Below are positions 16,467 through 24,739 of a stretch of 64,000 nt of DNA, one piece after another. The notes beneath the pieces are model-generated. The model had not been told where the DNA came from. It did no database searches and worked only from the letters and a program-made list of their open reading frames with translations. The position numbers were made by a program, and so were the translations under genes. Origin of the DNA: Bacillus_BD oryzisoli_A (lineage in GTDB: Bacteria > Bacillota > Bacilli > Bacillales > Cytobacillaceae); the NCBI RefSeq assembly GCF_043641075.1, contig NZ_JBHZRC010000006.1, positions 186,001-250,000 of the forward strand. Reading direction: 5' to 3'. How positions within the stretch are numbered: the first letter of the stretch is position 1; the number at the start of each line of letters is the position of its first letter.

Positions 16467-17702
16467 ATGAGACTCCATGGACGAGTATTTTTTATTAGTA
16501 TTTTTATTCTTTTTGAATGTTTCCAGGTGCTGTTATTTGGAGATTTATCAATTTGGAAGAGTATGATTGATCTAATCATTGGAATATTGATTGCCTGGTT
16601 CATTGGCAATCAATATGATAAATTAAAATTCTATATTGATAGAATGAATGAAACAGAAAAGAGCTATCAGCAATTAATTGAAACGATACCGGACTCAATC
16701 CTTATCCATCATCAAAATATGATTCTTTATGTAAATGAGGCTGGAAAAGATTTATTGGGAGCTGATCACAAGGATCAGATCGTCGGTAAATCCATCTATC
16801 ACTTTATCACTCCTCATTATCAAGAACTTGCGAAGAAACGGATGGATCTACTCCAGCTAGAGAAAAAACCAACGAATAATGTGGAGCAAAAACTAGTACG
16901 ACTGGATAACAAAACGATTTTCGTTGAAATCTCCAGCAGGTTAATCAGCCATAATGGGAAAAAGGCCATCTTATCTGTGTGTAAAGATATTACGGATAAA
17001 AAAGAAGAAACTGAGGGTCTTCTGCAGAAATCAGAAAAGCTGGCCTTAGTCGGACAAATGGCTGCTGGGATTGCACATGAAATACGGAATCCTCTCACTT
17101 CCATCAAAGGGTTTGTCCAGCTGTTCAAATCAAAATATACAGAGGATCAAGAATATTTTGACCTTGTCCTATCAGAATTGGACCGGATTAATCTCATTAT
17201 CGGTGAATTCCTAGTTTTAGCAAAACCAACCGCCATAGTGTTTCAGGACAGAGAGATTCAGCATTTAATAAAGGATGTCGTGACGCTTGTAAACACACAG
17301 GCTATTATGAATAATATACAAATCTTTGTTGAATTTGAAGCAGATATCCCGACGATTGTTTGTGAAGAAAATCAATTAAAACAGGTATTTATTAATATTT
17401 TGAAAAACTCTATTGAAGCCATGCCAAATGGTGGAAATATAGATGTGAAAGTGAAGAAACTAGAAAAGGACAAGGTTTCGATTCGTTTTATTGATCAAGG
17501 CATTGGCATTCAAGAGGACCGCATTCCCACTTTAGGAGAACCCTTCTATACCACAAAGGAAAAAGGAACGGGTTTAGGATTAATGACCAGCTATAAAATC
17601 ATTGAAAATCATGATGGCGAACTACTAATCACAAGCAAACTGCATAAAGGAACGACCGTTGAAGTCATTTTACCCACTGTTCCAAAAAACCACCTAGTGT
17701 AA
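16467..17702 (+). CDS. PAS sensor histidine kinase, KinA-like sporulation type
   Basis: 411 residues. Two N-terminal hydrophobic stretches (about 5-24 and 30-46) anchor it in the membrane; a PAS domain follows (about 62-190), then the HisKA block EKLALVGQMAAGIAHEIRNPLTSIKGF with the phosphoacceptor His, and an HATPase domain with N box (ILKNSIEA), G1 (DQGIGI) and GTGLGL. This layout is typical of Bacillus phosphorelay kinases, which feed Spo0F, and no response regulator gene is adjacent, also typical. That it is a sporulation kinase is inference. ATG at 16467 is preceded by AAGAGG. The nearby SigK-like promoters and YppF-like gene suggest a sporulation-rich neighbourhood. Confidence 0.82.
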   Translation: MRLHGRVFFISIFILFECFQVLLFGDLSIWKSMIDLIIGILIAWFIGNQYDKLKFYIDRMNETEKSYQQLIETIPDSILIHHQNMILYVNEAGKDLLGADHKDQIVGKSIYHFITPHYQELAKKRMDLLQLEKKPTNNVEQKLVRLDNKTIFVEISSRLISHNGKKAILSVCKDITDKKEETEGLLQKSEKLALVGQMAAGIAHEIRNPLTSIKGFVQLFKSKYTEDQEYFDLVLSELDRINLIIGEFLVLAKPTAIVFQDREIQHLIKDVVTLVNTQAIMNNIQIFVEFEADIPTIVCEENQLKQVFINILKNSIEAMPNGGNIDVKVKKLEKDKVSIRFIDQGIGIQEDRIPTLGEPFYTTKEKGTGLGLMTSYKIIENHDGELLITSKLHKGTTVEVILPTVPKNHLV

Positions 17703-17715
17703 GCCTAAACTATGA

Positions 17716-17752
17716 GAACCGCTGCTTGTTCTATGGGAAAAAGCAGCGGTTC
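17716..17752. terminator. Hairpin after the kinase gene
   Basis: GAACCGCTGCTT / AAGCAGCGGTTC stem. It is followed on the plus strand by A rather than T, so terminator function is uncertain. Confidence 0.4.
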
Positions 17753-17756
17753 AAAA

Positions 17757-17807
17757 AAATGTGGGCGGTTCTGTTGCTTCCATGAAGCAACAGAACCGCC
17801 CACATTT
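17757..17807 (-). terminator. Long palindrome (family A variant) acting as terminator
   Basis: Nearly perfect arms AAATGTGGGCGGTTCTGTTG ... ending in CATTT, followed on the minus strand by a T-run. It contains the GCGGTTCTGTTGCTTC core related to family A repeats and lies just past the YppF-like stop. Confidence 0.7.
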
Positions 17808-17813
17808 ACTTTT

Positions 17814-17996
17814 TTATGAAAAACTTGGCTTAACTGCGTTTTTTCTGTCTAGTTCGAAATATAGGTTTTTATATTCTTTAATTGATAGTTCGCCATATAT
17901 ATAACTTCTTTGAACAAAATCTAGTAGTTCATTGACATGTGATGGGTTACGATTTCTTTCTGATTTAAAACGGTTAATTAATCCTTCTAGTAACAT
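17814..17996 (-). CDS. YppF-like small protein
   Basis: 60 residues, MLLEGLINRFKSERNRNPSHVNELLDFVQRSYIYG.... The NELLDFxxRxYIxGELSIxEYKNLYxEL segment resembles the YppF family of short helical Bacillus proteins of unknown function; the match is from memory and moderately sure. Weak ribosome site (GAGTGGG). It ends in a hairpin terminator and faces the kinase gene convergently. Confidence 0.6.
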   Translation of the reverse strand: MLLEGLINRFKSERNRNPSHVNELLDFVQRSYIYGELSIKEYKNLYFELDRKNAVKPSFS

Positions 17997-18124
17997 AGTA
18001 ATCCCACTCTTTCATTGGCATTTTTTTACTTACGATTATTGACAAGATTATTATAGCATGTGATTTAGATTACACTTATTTTAAAAAAATTCAAACTACC
18101 GACATTTTTCTACAAAAATTTTAC

Positions 18125-18184
18125 GGTGTCAGGCACCACAAATGGACAGTTCACGTACTTTGTCCTTTTGTGGTGCCTGACATC
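18125..18184. repeat. Family B palindrome (GTGTCAGGCACC)
   Basis: Arms GGTGTCAGGCACCACAAA and its near complement TTTTGTGGTGCCTGACATC with TGGACA/TGTCC inside. It ends at the base before the MFS stop codon (18185). Confidence 0.8.
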
Positions 18185-19429
18185 TTATTTTGTCGCTAAT
18201 GTGGTGGTCCCCTGCTCCAGCAGTATTTTATTACGGCCAAAAAGAATCGTGAGGATGAGCATTAGTAATCCGGTTCCGGTGAGGAGCCATTCGATTGGGA
18301 ATATGTCAGCAAGCGGGCCGAAGATCAGCATACCAATAGGCATCATGGATGTGGATATCATGCCAAAGACACCAAAGATCCTTCCCAGATAATTCTCATC
18401 TACCTTTTCCTGTAATAAGACATTTGTCGGTGTATTAAAAATAGGCATTGCAATACCGGTAACAGCCATAAATACAAGATAAATCCAAAAATTAGGGACG
18501 ATGCCCAGTGCGAAAGTACAAGCCCCCATAATCAAACTAGCAAAGGTCATCGTATGTATTTTATTTTGGAAGCCTCCCCAGGCTGCGATAATCCCCCCGC
18601 CTGCCATCATCCCAACAGAAAAGGCAATTTCGATAGCGGTTAACTTCCAAATTTCATCCCCGAACGTGCGGGTCACCTGCAGCGGCGTTAAAAAAGCAGC
18701 CGGCGCCATTAAGACAAAGAAAATAGCGAAAAACAGAAAGAACACCTTTAAAAAATCATTTCGCTTAATAAAAGAGATCCCTTCCTTTAAGTCAGAAAAA
18801 TAACTGGTTGATTGTTTTTCCCTTGCTTTTTGATGTAATGGAATATGGAAGAAAATTAACAACGTCAAAATCGCAATAGCCGCTGTCACGACATCAATAA
18901 AGAAAATGATTTCAAGCGTTGTGACAGATAATAAAGCTGCGCTGACAATGGGTGAAACAAACATAATAATTGCTTGGATGCTCCCATTGGTTCCGTTCAC
19001 CTGTGTCAGCTTCTCCTTCGGTACAATTTGAGGTAGAATCGCACCAACTGCCGGTGTTTGAATCCCGGTACCTAACGCACGAATAGCTGAGATGACAAAT
19101 AATAGCCAGGTCGCATCATACCCCATTAAAAAGACAACAGCCAAAATCAATGTAGCACATGCAATCATTCCATCTGACATCATAATCAGAAGCTTTCGGT
19201 TATAACGGTCAGCCCATACCCCCGCTATCGGAGACAAAATAAAAGTGGGAATGAACCCGCATATAATATACACAGTCATCATGACACCGGAGTCCATCGA
19301 TAAGGTTATATACCAAAAAATAGCATATTGAACTAACGAGGAGCCAAAGAGTGAAATCGTCTGGCTGCTTAAAAAAAGAATAATATTCTTTTTCCATTGA
19401 TCCGTCGCCTCAAAATTTGTTGCGTTCAT
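18185..19429 (-). CDS. Major facilitator superfamily transporter, drug-efflux type
   Basis: About 414 residues with 12 hydrophobic segments and the MFS loop motif GVWADRYNRKLL between TM2 and TM3. It belongs to the branch that includes EntS-like and macrolide/multidrug exporters (SLFGSSLVQYAIFWYI start). Substrate unknown. The ATG at 19429 follows AGAAGG by eleven bases; a GTG at 19438 has too short a spacing. It is a single gene, flanked by the family B palindrome at its 3' end. Confidence 0.8.
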   Translation of the reverse strand: MNATNFEATDQWKKNIILFLSSQTISLFGSSLVQYAIFWYITLSMDSGVMMTVYIICGFIPTFILSPIAGVWADRYNRKLLIMMSDGMIACATLILAVVFLMGYDATWLLFVISAIRALGTGIQTPAVGAILPQIVPKEKLTQVNGTNGSIQAIIMFVSPIVSAALLSVTTLEIIFFIDVVTAAIAILTLLIFFHIPLHQKAREKQSTSYFSDLKEGISFIKRNDFLKVFFLFFAIFFVLMAPAAFLTPLQVTRTFGDEIWKLTAIEIAFSVGMMAGGGIIAAWGGFQNKIHTMTFASLIMGACTFALGIVPNFWIYLVFMAVTGIAMPIFNTPTNVLLQEKVDENYLGRIFGVFGMISTSMMPIGMLIFGPLADIFPIEWLLTGTGLLMLILTILFGRNKILLEQGTTTLATK

Positions 19430-19601
19430 CTTGTTCACTACCTTCTAATTTAAAGTTTGTATTCGAAAATATGTAATAGAGATGTATTAAGTAGTAGAAG
19501 TAACATATATCAGATTTTAAACTAATGTACTTCATGATAAATGTCAATTCAGAAGGCATGCTTCTGCATTTGTCATCCAACTTTTAATTTCCTATCAACA
19601 T

Positions 19602-19638
19602 AAAAAAAACCTCCAACAAATTTGGAGGATTTTTTTTG
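19602..19638 (-). terminator. Terminator of the first YhfH-family gene
   Basis: CCTCCAA / TTGGAGG stem with runs of A and T on both sides. Confidence 0.85.
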
Positions 19639-19651
19639 GCGGCTTTGTCTA

Positions 19652-19783
19652 TTACTCCGCTTTCTTCGATAAGCAATAATCACATTCCATTAAATGGGAC
19701 TCAACCTTCTCGTCAATCGTTTGACCGCAATCCACACATACCTTTTTCGGTAATTCCTTCACCTGATCAACTGTACTACGCAT
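19652..19783 (-). CDS. YhfH-family mini-protein (first of three)
   Basis: 43 residues, MRSTVDQVKELPKKVCVDCGQ.... Cys pairs in VCVDCG and MECDYC make a likely zinc-ribbon-like metal site. Two other copies lie at 22153 and 30720, sharing LP.K.C..CGQ.I.E..ES.LMECD.CLSK. Function of the family is unknown. A 19-base element at 19829-19847 is conserved before all three. RBS AAAGGAGAGG. Confidence 0.78.
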   Translation of the reverse strand: MRSTVDQVKELPKKVCVDCGQTIDEKVESHLMECDYCLSKKAE

Positions 19784-19828
19784 TTTATACCCTCTCCTTT
19801 TTATAATACAGATTCATTCGAACTTTAT

Positions 19829-19847
19829 TGTTATAGTACAGTATATG
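19829..19847 (-). promoter_or_regulatory. Conserved 19-bp promoter element of YhfH copy 1
   Basis: TGTTATAGTACAGTATATG on the plus strand, 46 bases before the start codon. Nearly identical to the elements at 22333 and 30898. The sigma factor is not assigned. Confidence 0.6.
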
Positions 19848-19947
19848 TTGATTATCACAAATGATGATTATTTTTTTATCCCAAATCCACTATCCCTGAT
19901 TTTAAATGTTTTTTCGTTTTCTAGTTTGTCTCTGGGCGTTTACCCAA

Positions 19948-19974
19948 ACATGGTTATTTGCCCAGCATAGAATA
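19948..19974 (+). promoter_or_regulatory. SigK-like mother-cell promoter
   Basis: ACA (19948-19950), 15 bases, then CATAGAATA (19966-19974). Same spacing and same following ACACTATTCTGT-like stretch as the promoter at 15213. Confidence 0.7.
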
Positions 19975-20005
19975 CACTATTCTGTTCCCAGTAGGAGGCA
20001 ATAAA

Positions 20006-20743
20006 ATGTCAAATAATAATAAACACAATCATAAGGATGATTTTGAGCAAAAGCATTACCGCCCACAAATAAGCATTGGCAAGGTACTAACAAAGATGCC
20101 TGTCGTCTTAGCTGAGCCTAGTTTACAGGTTCATACGATCCACAGAACTCGTTTTCCTGAAGATGTTCTCGAAATTAAAGATGTTAAAAAGCAGCTGGTT
20201 CTTACACAATGCAGACTGCTACTGCCAACGAATAAATTATTTATTAAAGGGTATGTTCGTAAAAACATTCAGTATGCAGCTGTAACAGAGCAATCAGCAG
20301 CTTCAACAGCAGTTTCAAGTAATATACAATCCCATACTGAGCATATTCCGTTTAATCTCATTACAGAAATTAAAGATTACATTGTAAAGCCAGAAATGCC
20401 GAAAACGAATAACCGTCATGAGTTTGATTTTTACGTGACGAGACCTTTACCAGTTGGATACCCTGAAAAGGATGAACTGCTATCAAGTGACCTTTCCCAA
20501 TTCCATCAGGCAAGTTCAGAGTATTATAACGAACTTCCCTATTGCGAATTGGTTTCCAGTAAAATCATTGAATGGGTGGAGGCAGTGGATAGATGTCTGC
20601 TTGAATCTACTGGACTCATGAATGAAGGCACGTTTACAGAAACGGAAGATAAATTAGTTATTGATTTCAGCATAAAAATTCTCCAAAATCAGCATGTATA
20701 TGTATCATCTACAACCAATGACGATGACTGTGATTGTGAATAA
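20006..20743 (+). CDS. Probable spore-surface protein, paralogue of the gene at 15270
   Basis: 245 residues from ATG 20006 (TAGGAGG seven bases upstream). Shared blocks with the 15270 protein include EDVLEIKDVKK, TQCRLLLPT, LFIKGYVRKNIQYAA, HTEHIPF, HEFDFYV, LSSDLSQFHQ, YYNELPYCEL and IDFSIKILQNQ. The extra loop of the 15270 protein after FVEQSDC is absent, and the C-terminus ends in an acidic CDCE tail. I do not assign a named family, although SPOCS/CsxC-like exosporium proteins are a possibility. The promoter fits SigK-directed expression in the mother cell. Hairpins at 20877-20941 may terminate it. Confidence 0.65.
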   Translation: MSNNNKHNHKDDFEQKHYRPQISIGKVLTKMPVVLAEPSLQVHTIHRTRFPEDVLEIKDVKKQLVLTQCRLLLPTNKLFIKGYVRKNIQYAAVTEQSAASTAVSSNIQSHTEHIPFNLITEIKDYIVKPEMPKTNNRHEFDFYVTRPLPVGYPEKDELLSSDLSQFHQASSEYYNELPYCELVSSKIIEWVEAVDRCLLESTGLMNEGTFTETEDKLVIDFSIKILQNQHVYVSSTTNDDDCDCE

Positions 20744-21044
20744 CTGTTAAAGAGACATTTTACAAAATCATAGTATTGCCAGCATCAAGCTACACTTCCT
20801 CATTGTTTTATGAAAAAGTTCCTGCAAATTATCATCATCATTTATTGATCCCATTCTGAAACTGTTGAAATATGCATGTGAGGGATGGTACTTTTACCAT
20901 CTTCCTCACAATGCCATTATTTTCTTAAATAATGGCCTTACTTCCCATTGTATATTTGAATTTTGATGAACTCTTATACATATGAAGAAAGTGGCTGCTC
21001 ACATGTGAACAGCCACTTTCTTCATAATACTATTAAGTATCATT
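20744..21044. other. Intergenic region after the second spore protein gene
   Basis: About 300 bases without a supported gene. It holds two hairpins: GTGAGG(G)ATGGTA / TACCAT...CCTCAC near 20877-20912 and GCCATTA / TAATGGC near 20913-20936, neither with a strong T-run. A third, very long palindrome at 20981-21025 is listed separately. Confidence 0.5.
20981..21025. terminator. Long hairpin after the small hypothetical gene
   Basis: TATGAAGAAAGTGGCTG... with the complement CAGCCACTTTCTTCATA, about 20 paired bases around a CACATGTG centre. No T-run follows, so it may be a stability element. Confidence 0.6.
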
Positions 21045-21212
21045 CTATCTGATACGTCCTGTTATCCCGTCGTTCCCAATAATGGTTTCCCCGACTCTTG
21101 GTTTACTCGCCAGCTTTGCATTCTTTGTTTCCTTTTCAATCCCAAGGTCCGTACGGCTTTTAGCCATTGAGGGCTGATCTACCACATCTGTTACTTTTTC
21201 ATCATTCGGCAT
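21045..21212 (-). CDS. Small hypothetical protein
   Basis: 55 hydrophilic residues beginning MPNDEKVTDVVDQPSMAKSR and ending IIGNDGITGRIR. ATG at 21212 has GGGAG upstream. No cysteine or membrane segment, no recognised family. It lies downstream of the acidic 225-residue gene, on the same strand. Confidence 0.55.
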   Translation of the reverse strand: MPNDEKVTDVVDQPSMAKSRTDLGIEKETKNAKLASKPRVGETIIGNDGITGRIR

Positions 21213-21280
21213 TTTAATTCTCCCTTTTCATTTTGACAAAATTGAAAAGCAGCTGCCTGTTTCAGCAACGCTTACTAATA

Positions 21281-21958
21281 TTATTGCTGCATTGGACTGA
21301 GCGCATCCATATGGCTGGCAATCATCGCAATAATCGTACTAGCTTCTTCCCTGCTGAAAATAAAATTTGTTTCATCTTTTAGCAAATCATCATCCTCTGT
21401 CCAGATCCGATTGACACGTCTTAACACACCATCACCAGTTTCCTGCACAATGCCAAACTGGTACGTGACCTCCACTTCATTTTCCAGATAATAGGCTGTC
21501 ACTTCGGGTGTTTCCCATTCGACATCAACCTGTTCTAAGAGAATGTTTGCATCGTCCCCATCATCATCAATACTTTCTAACTCATCATCATCGGCTACAT
21601 AATAACCGGTATCCTCGTCAAACAGTTCATCTGATGCTGCCGCATCCTCATCCATATAGATGTGGAAGCTTTCATGTACTGCATCAACAATATCCTCAAT
21701 GTCAGCTAACACGACCTTGCTTTCATATCCTAAATCTGGATCAAAGGATTCAATATAAAATTCTTCATTTCGCGGATCAAAATAAATCGTACAAAAATAA
21801 TCCCTATCCTCATCGCCATTTTCAACGAAAAAATCAATTCTCGGATGCTTTGACCCACGTTCGACAGACATCCCGCCATTTTCATCATACTTACTACAAA
21901 TCGAATCCAGGCTATCCTGCAGCTCACCACAGACCCGGTCAAACCATTCTAAATCCAT
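21281..21958 (-). CDS. Acidic hypothetical protein
   Basis: 225 residues, strongly acidic in the middle (AASDELFDEDTGYYVADDDELESIDDDGDD). Not recognised. The N-terminus (MDLEWFDRVCGELQDSLDSICSKY) and a C-terminal helix look globular, with a low-complexity acidic linker. ATG at 21958 has GGGGAGAG upstream; a GTG six bases earlier is possible. It may be co-transcribed with the small gene at 21045. Confidence 0.6.
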   Translation of the reverse strand: MDLEWFDRVCGELQDSLDSICSKYDENGGMSVERGSKHPRIDFFVENGDEDRDYFCTIYFDPRNEEFYIESFDPDLGYESKVVLADIEDIVDAVHESFHIYMDEDAAASDELFDEDTGYYVADDDELESIDDDGDDANILLEQVDVEWETPEVTAYYLENEVEVTYQFGIVQETGDGVLRRVNRIWTEDDDLLKDETNFIFSREEASTIIAMIASHMDALSPMQQ

Positions 21959-22040
21959 ACACACTCTCCCCTTTCAATACCAACAACAATAGTATGACCA
22001 CCCAATAAAAATCCTTCCTTCATTTAGGTCGTTAATTATT

Positions 22041-22069
22041 GGAAGCAGGGGGACGGTTCTTATGCTTCT
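22041..22069. repeat. Family A palindromic repeat
   Basis: GGAAGCAGGGGGACGGTTCT followed by TATGCTTC. Confidence 0.75.
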
Positions 22070-22092
22070 AAAATATTTTATACAAAACAAAA

Positions 22093-22113
22093 AACCCTTC
22101 ATAAGAATGGGTT
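22093..22113 (-). terminator. Terminator of the second YhfH-family gene
   Basis: AACCC / GGGTT stem followed by TTTTTTG on the minus strand. Confidence 0.7.
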
Positions 22114-22152
22114 ATCCTACAAAGAGTTCGTTCATATTAAGGAGTGTTGTTT

Positions 22153-22287
22153 TTATTCATTCCGCTTTGATAAGCAATGGTCACATTCCATTAAATAGGA
22201 TTCAGCCTGTTCCTCAATAGCCTGACCACATTCTGCACATTCCTTTTGTGGTAATTGTTTAAAAAAGTCAACTGGGTTTTGTAGCAT
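22153..22287 (-). CDS. YhfH-family mini-protein (second of three)
   Basis: 44 residues, MLQNPVDFFKQLPQKECAEC.... The CAECG and MECDHC Cys pairs suggest a metal site. Identical in layout to the copies at 19652 and 30720 and closer to the latter (both start MLQxPV[DE]FF). Its own promoter element and terminator make it monocistronic. Confidence 0.78.
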   Translation of the reverse strand: MLQNPVDFFKQLPQKECAECGQAIEEQAESYLMECDHCLSKRNE

Positions 22288-22332
22288 TAGAATCGCCTCC
22301 GTTTTATACTACAGTTCATTTTAATTAACTGT

Positions 22333-22351
22333 TGTTATAATACAGTATATG
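22333..22351 (-). promoter_or_regulatory. Conserved 19-bp promoter element of YhfH copy 2
   Basis: TGTTATAATACAGTATATG on the plus strand, 46 bases before the start codon. Confidence 0.6.
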
Positions 22352-22387
22352 TAATTCTTCACAGACTATGTACGTTTTCTCATAAAA

Positions 22388-22416
22388 AAAGAAGCAGGAA
22401 TTGATCCCGCTTCTTT
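22388..22416. terminator. Bidirectional terminator
   Basis: GAAGC(A)GG / CCCGCTTC stem with A-run and T-run flanks, just beyond the small gene at 22461 on the minus strand. Confidence 0.7.
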
Positions 22417-22432
22417 TATTTCTTTATGATAT

Positions 22433-22460
22433 GGAAGCAAGAGAACCGTCCCTCCGCTTC
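22433..22460. repeat. Family A palindromic repeat
   Basis: GGAAGCAAGAGAACCGTCCC followed by TCCGCTTC, adjacent to the stop codon of the gene at 22461. Confidence 0.75.
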
Positions 22461-22613
22461 CTAGACTGTTCTGCCGCCAGCCCCTGGTGATTTGTCTGTA
22501 TTTTCCTGTGTATTATAAGTGTCTTTATTTGAACCGTGGCCTTTTTCTCCACCGTACTCACTCTTATGTTGACTCTGTATCTTCCTAAATTTCTCAAAGT
22601 TATAATTAACCAT
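22461..22613 (-). CDS. Small hydrophilic hypothetical protein
   Basis: 50 residues from the ATG at 22613 (AGAGGG six bases upstream), MVNYNFEKFRKIQSQHKSEY.... Rich in Gly, Asn and charged residues, probably disordered. No recognised family, though small hydrophilic proteins of this type are often spore-related in Bacillus (inference only). Confidence 0.5.
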   Translation of the reverse strand: MVNYNFEKFRKIQSQHKSEYGGEKGHGSNKDTYNTQENTDKSPGAGGRTV

Positions 22614-22795
22614 TGTTATCCCTCTTTCCTTCTTTGGATATCGTACATTTATAAGATACACGACAGCATAAAACTTATTCGGGTTATGAAATAATGAAAT
22701 TTCCTCTCATTTCTGCTCTTTTTTAGAGAAAAGTTTTTTCAAACTGAATTTTCTGCTATAGTAAAATGGACAAAGGAAGAAAGGAACTCACCAAC

Positions 22796-23593
22796 ATGAA
22801 ATGTTTCTCTATAGATTTAGATGGTACATTATTAAATTCTAAGCATGAGGTTTCAAATGAAAATCTACAGGTCCTCCGCGATCTGCAGGAGCAGGGGCAC
22901 AGTGTCATCATTAACACTGGTCGTGCCGTTGAAGATGTAGTGAAATTGGATGCTGTACAAAAGATTAAGCCGCCCATTATCAGCATAAACGGGACAATCA
23001 TTTACTCTGAAACAAGTGATACGTTATTTGAAGCCTCTTTGCCAATTCCAGCTTATAAAGAGTTGTTTCCCATTTTACATCATTTAGGTTTATGGATAAT
23101 GGTCTATACAAACCAAGGCGGATTTCCGTGCCGAAATCCGGACATCCAGGATAAACGCCCTGAAGAAATTGAACCGATTTTCCAGGATTATGATTACGAT
23201 CAAATATTGGCAAAAGAAAACATCAAAATTTATAAAGTTATGGCTGTTTCTCGACACGATGAGCTTGAAAAAATTTCCCAGGCTAGAAAAGCCATCGAAG
23301 GGAAATTGGAGGTTTCTATGGCATCCTCCCACCCAAACAATATTGAGTTTACGTCTATTGAAGCAAACAAAGGAACGGCGCTCCTGCGCTTTCAGGAACT
23401 TACCAACAAGAAATTCGATGAAATCTATGCGTTCGGAGATGGCGGAAATGATGTCGAGCAATTTAAAGTTGCGACAGCCTCCGTTGCTATGGGTAACGCC
23501 CCATCCTCAGTACAGCAGCAGGCAGACATTGTCACCAAAACAAATGACGAGAACGGATTTGCCTATGCTGTGAAGCATTTATTGAACCTATAA
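22796..23593 (+). CDS. Cof-type HAD-IIB phosphatase
   Basis: 265 residues. Motif I is DLDGTLLNS (catalytic Asp pair), motif II/III and cap region follow, and motif IV is FGDGGNDVEQF, a Cof-type HAD-IIB hallmark. The expected substrate is a sugar phosphate or flavin/nucleotide phosphate. The ATG at 22796 is preceded by AAAGGA; an upstream in-frame ATG at 22766 would add a non-conserved leader. It stands alone on the plus strand and ends at a family A palindrome. Confidence 0.85.
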   Translation: MKCFSIDLDGTLLNSKHEVSNENLQVLRDLQEQGHSVIINTGRAVEDVVKLDAVQKIKPPIISINGTIIYSETSDTLFEASLPIPAYKELFPILHHLGLWIMVYTNQGGFPCRNPDIQDKRPEEIEPIFQDYDYDQILAKENIKIYKVMAVSRHDELEKISQARKAIEGKLEVSMASSHPNNIEFTSIEANKGTALLRFQELTNKKFDEIYAFGDGGNDVEQFKVATASVAMGNAPSSVQQQADIVTKTNDENGFAYAVKHLLNL

Positions 23594-23594
23594 A

Positions 23595-23652
23595 ACAGAG
23601 GGACGGTTCTGTCGCTTCCAAAATGGAAGCAACAGAACCGTCCCTCTGCATC
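23595..23652. repeat. Family A palindrome, two opposed copies
   Basis: CAGAGGGACGGTTCTGTCGC ... and its complement meet back to back, forming a hairpin about 25 bp long immediately after the HAD gene. It may terminate that gene. Confidence 0.8.
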
Positions 23653-23665
23653 CTTTACAAAAAAA

Positions 23666-23688
23666 AGATGTGAGAAAATTTCTCACAC
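23666..23688 (-). terminator. tatA terminator
   Basis: TGTGAGAAA / TTTCTCACA stem overlapping the tatA stop codon, followed by TTTTTTTT on the minus strand. Confidence 0.85.
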
Positions 23689-23883
23689 CTCTTTCTTTAC
23701 TTCTTTTTTCACTTCATCTATTTCATCTACAACTTCACTGGTTAATTCACGAGCTGATTTTTTAAATTCACCTAGTGTTTGGCCAACTGCACGGCCTAGT
23801 TCCGGAAGCTTCTTTGGTCCGAATATAATAAGAGCCAACACAATTATTAATATTAATCCAGGTACACCTATATTTGAGAACAA
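23683..23883 (-). CDS. tatA: Twin-arginine translocase subunit TatA
   Basis: 66 residues: a short N-terminal segment, a single transmembrane helix (about 8-22), the FGPKKLPELGRAVGQ hinge and amphipathic helix, then a charged EVKKEVKKEV tail. These are the classic TatA/E features. Single gene: no tatC lies in the window, so a partner must be elsewhere. ATG 23883 with RBS AGGAGG. Confidence 0.9.
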   Translation of the reverse strand: MFSNIGVPGLILIIVLALIIFGPKKLPELGRAVGQTLGEFKKSARELTSEVVDEIDEVKKEVKKEV

Positions 23884-24007
23884 AATAGAAGACCTCCTTT
23901 ATGAATAAAGTAATATTTATATTGCTATTATAAAACTTATTAAATTATTTTGTTATGAAATGAGGGAAACTTCATATAAACTTCACAAATCATATGGGTC
24001 CGTTCTA

Positions 24008-24724
24008 TTATTGATGTGTTCTTCTCGCAAAATCGACAAATCTGAATTTGTCGGGTCTATGTCTGGATTCGGTGTATTGAAATAGACTTGCGTTATCAAG
24101 GTAGACATAATTCTTAATGATGACGACACAGTGAAACCCTTCTAAATCTAGTAAACGCTTATCCTCTTCTGTTGGCTCTTCGACAATAATTTCCTTTTTC
24201 GCAAAGCTAATCGTTAATCCAAGTTCCTTTTCAAGATACTCGTAGATAGAGTTTTCGCAGACCTCTCTTGTTAGCTCAGGGACAAATTTCTTATTCAGGT
24301 AATCCTTATCAAGAATGACCTTTTCCCCGCCCATTTCTCTTATCCGAAATACCTGCCAGACCTGGTCCTTACTTGATAGGTTCAGCTGCTTTTGAATATA
24401 TGTTTCCGGCTTAACAAGCGACAATTCCTCCACAATCGTCCGAGGCTTTTCACCCATCTTATCTGCCAATTCCTTAAAGCTTACTAAGCCGGAAACTGGA
24501 AAATCAATCTTTGTGCTTTTGATGACAATCGAGCCTTTTCCGCGTACCTTTTGGATATAGCCATTTTGCGATAGCAAATTCAAGGCCTTGCGAATGGTTT
24601 CTCGCGAAGTATTGTAACGATCACTTAATTCATGCTCAGAAGGCAAAAGTGAGTTGGTTGCAATTTCTCCTTTATCGATTTGCTTGGCAATTTCGTTATG
24701 GATCATCAAATACTTGTTTGTCAT
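24008..24724 (-). CDS. treR: Trehalose operon repressor TreR (GntR family)
   Basis: 238 residues: an N-terminal winged helix (YLMIHNEIAKQIDKGEIATNSLLPSEHELSDRYNTSRETIRKALNLLSQ) and a UTRA-type effector domain beginning near FPVSGLVSF. TreR of Bacillus binds trehalose-6-phosphate and releases operators with core TTGTATATACAA. Matching operators lie at 28022-28039 and 28066-28077 before treP. ATG at 24724 has GGGG upstream. Third gene of the leftward treP-treC-treR operon, 15 bases after treC. Confidence 0.92.
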   Translation of the reverse strand: MTNKYLMIHNEIAKQIDKGEIATNSLLPSEHELSDRYNTSRETIRKALNLLSQNGYIQKVRGKGSIVIKSTKIDFPVSGLVSFKELADKMGEKPRTIVEELSLVKPETYIQKQLNLSSKDQVWQVFRIREMGGEKVILDKDYLNKKFVPELTREVCENSIYEYLEKELGLTISFAKKEIIVEEPTEEDKRLLDLEGFHCVVIIKNYVYLDNASLFQYTESRHRPDKFRFVDFARRTHQ

Positions 24725-24739
24725 TGTCAAAACCCCAGT

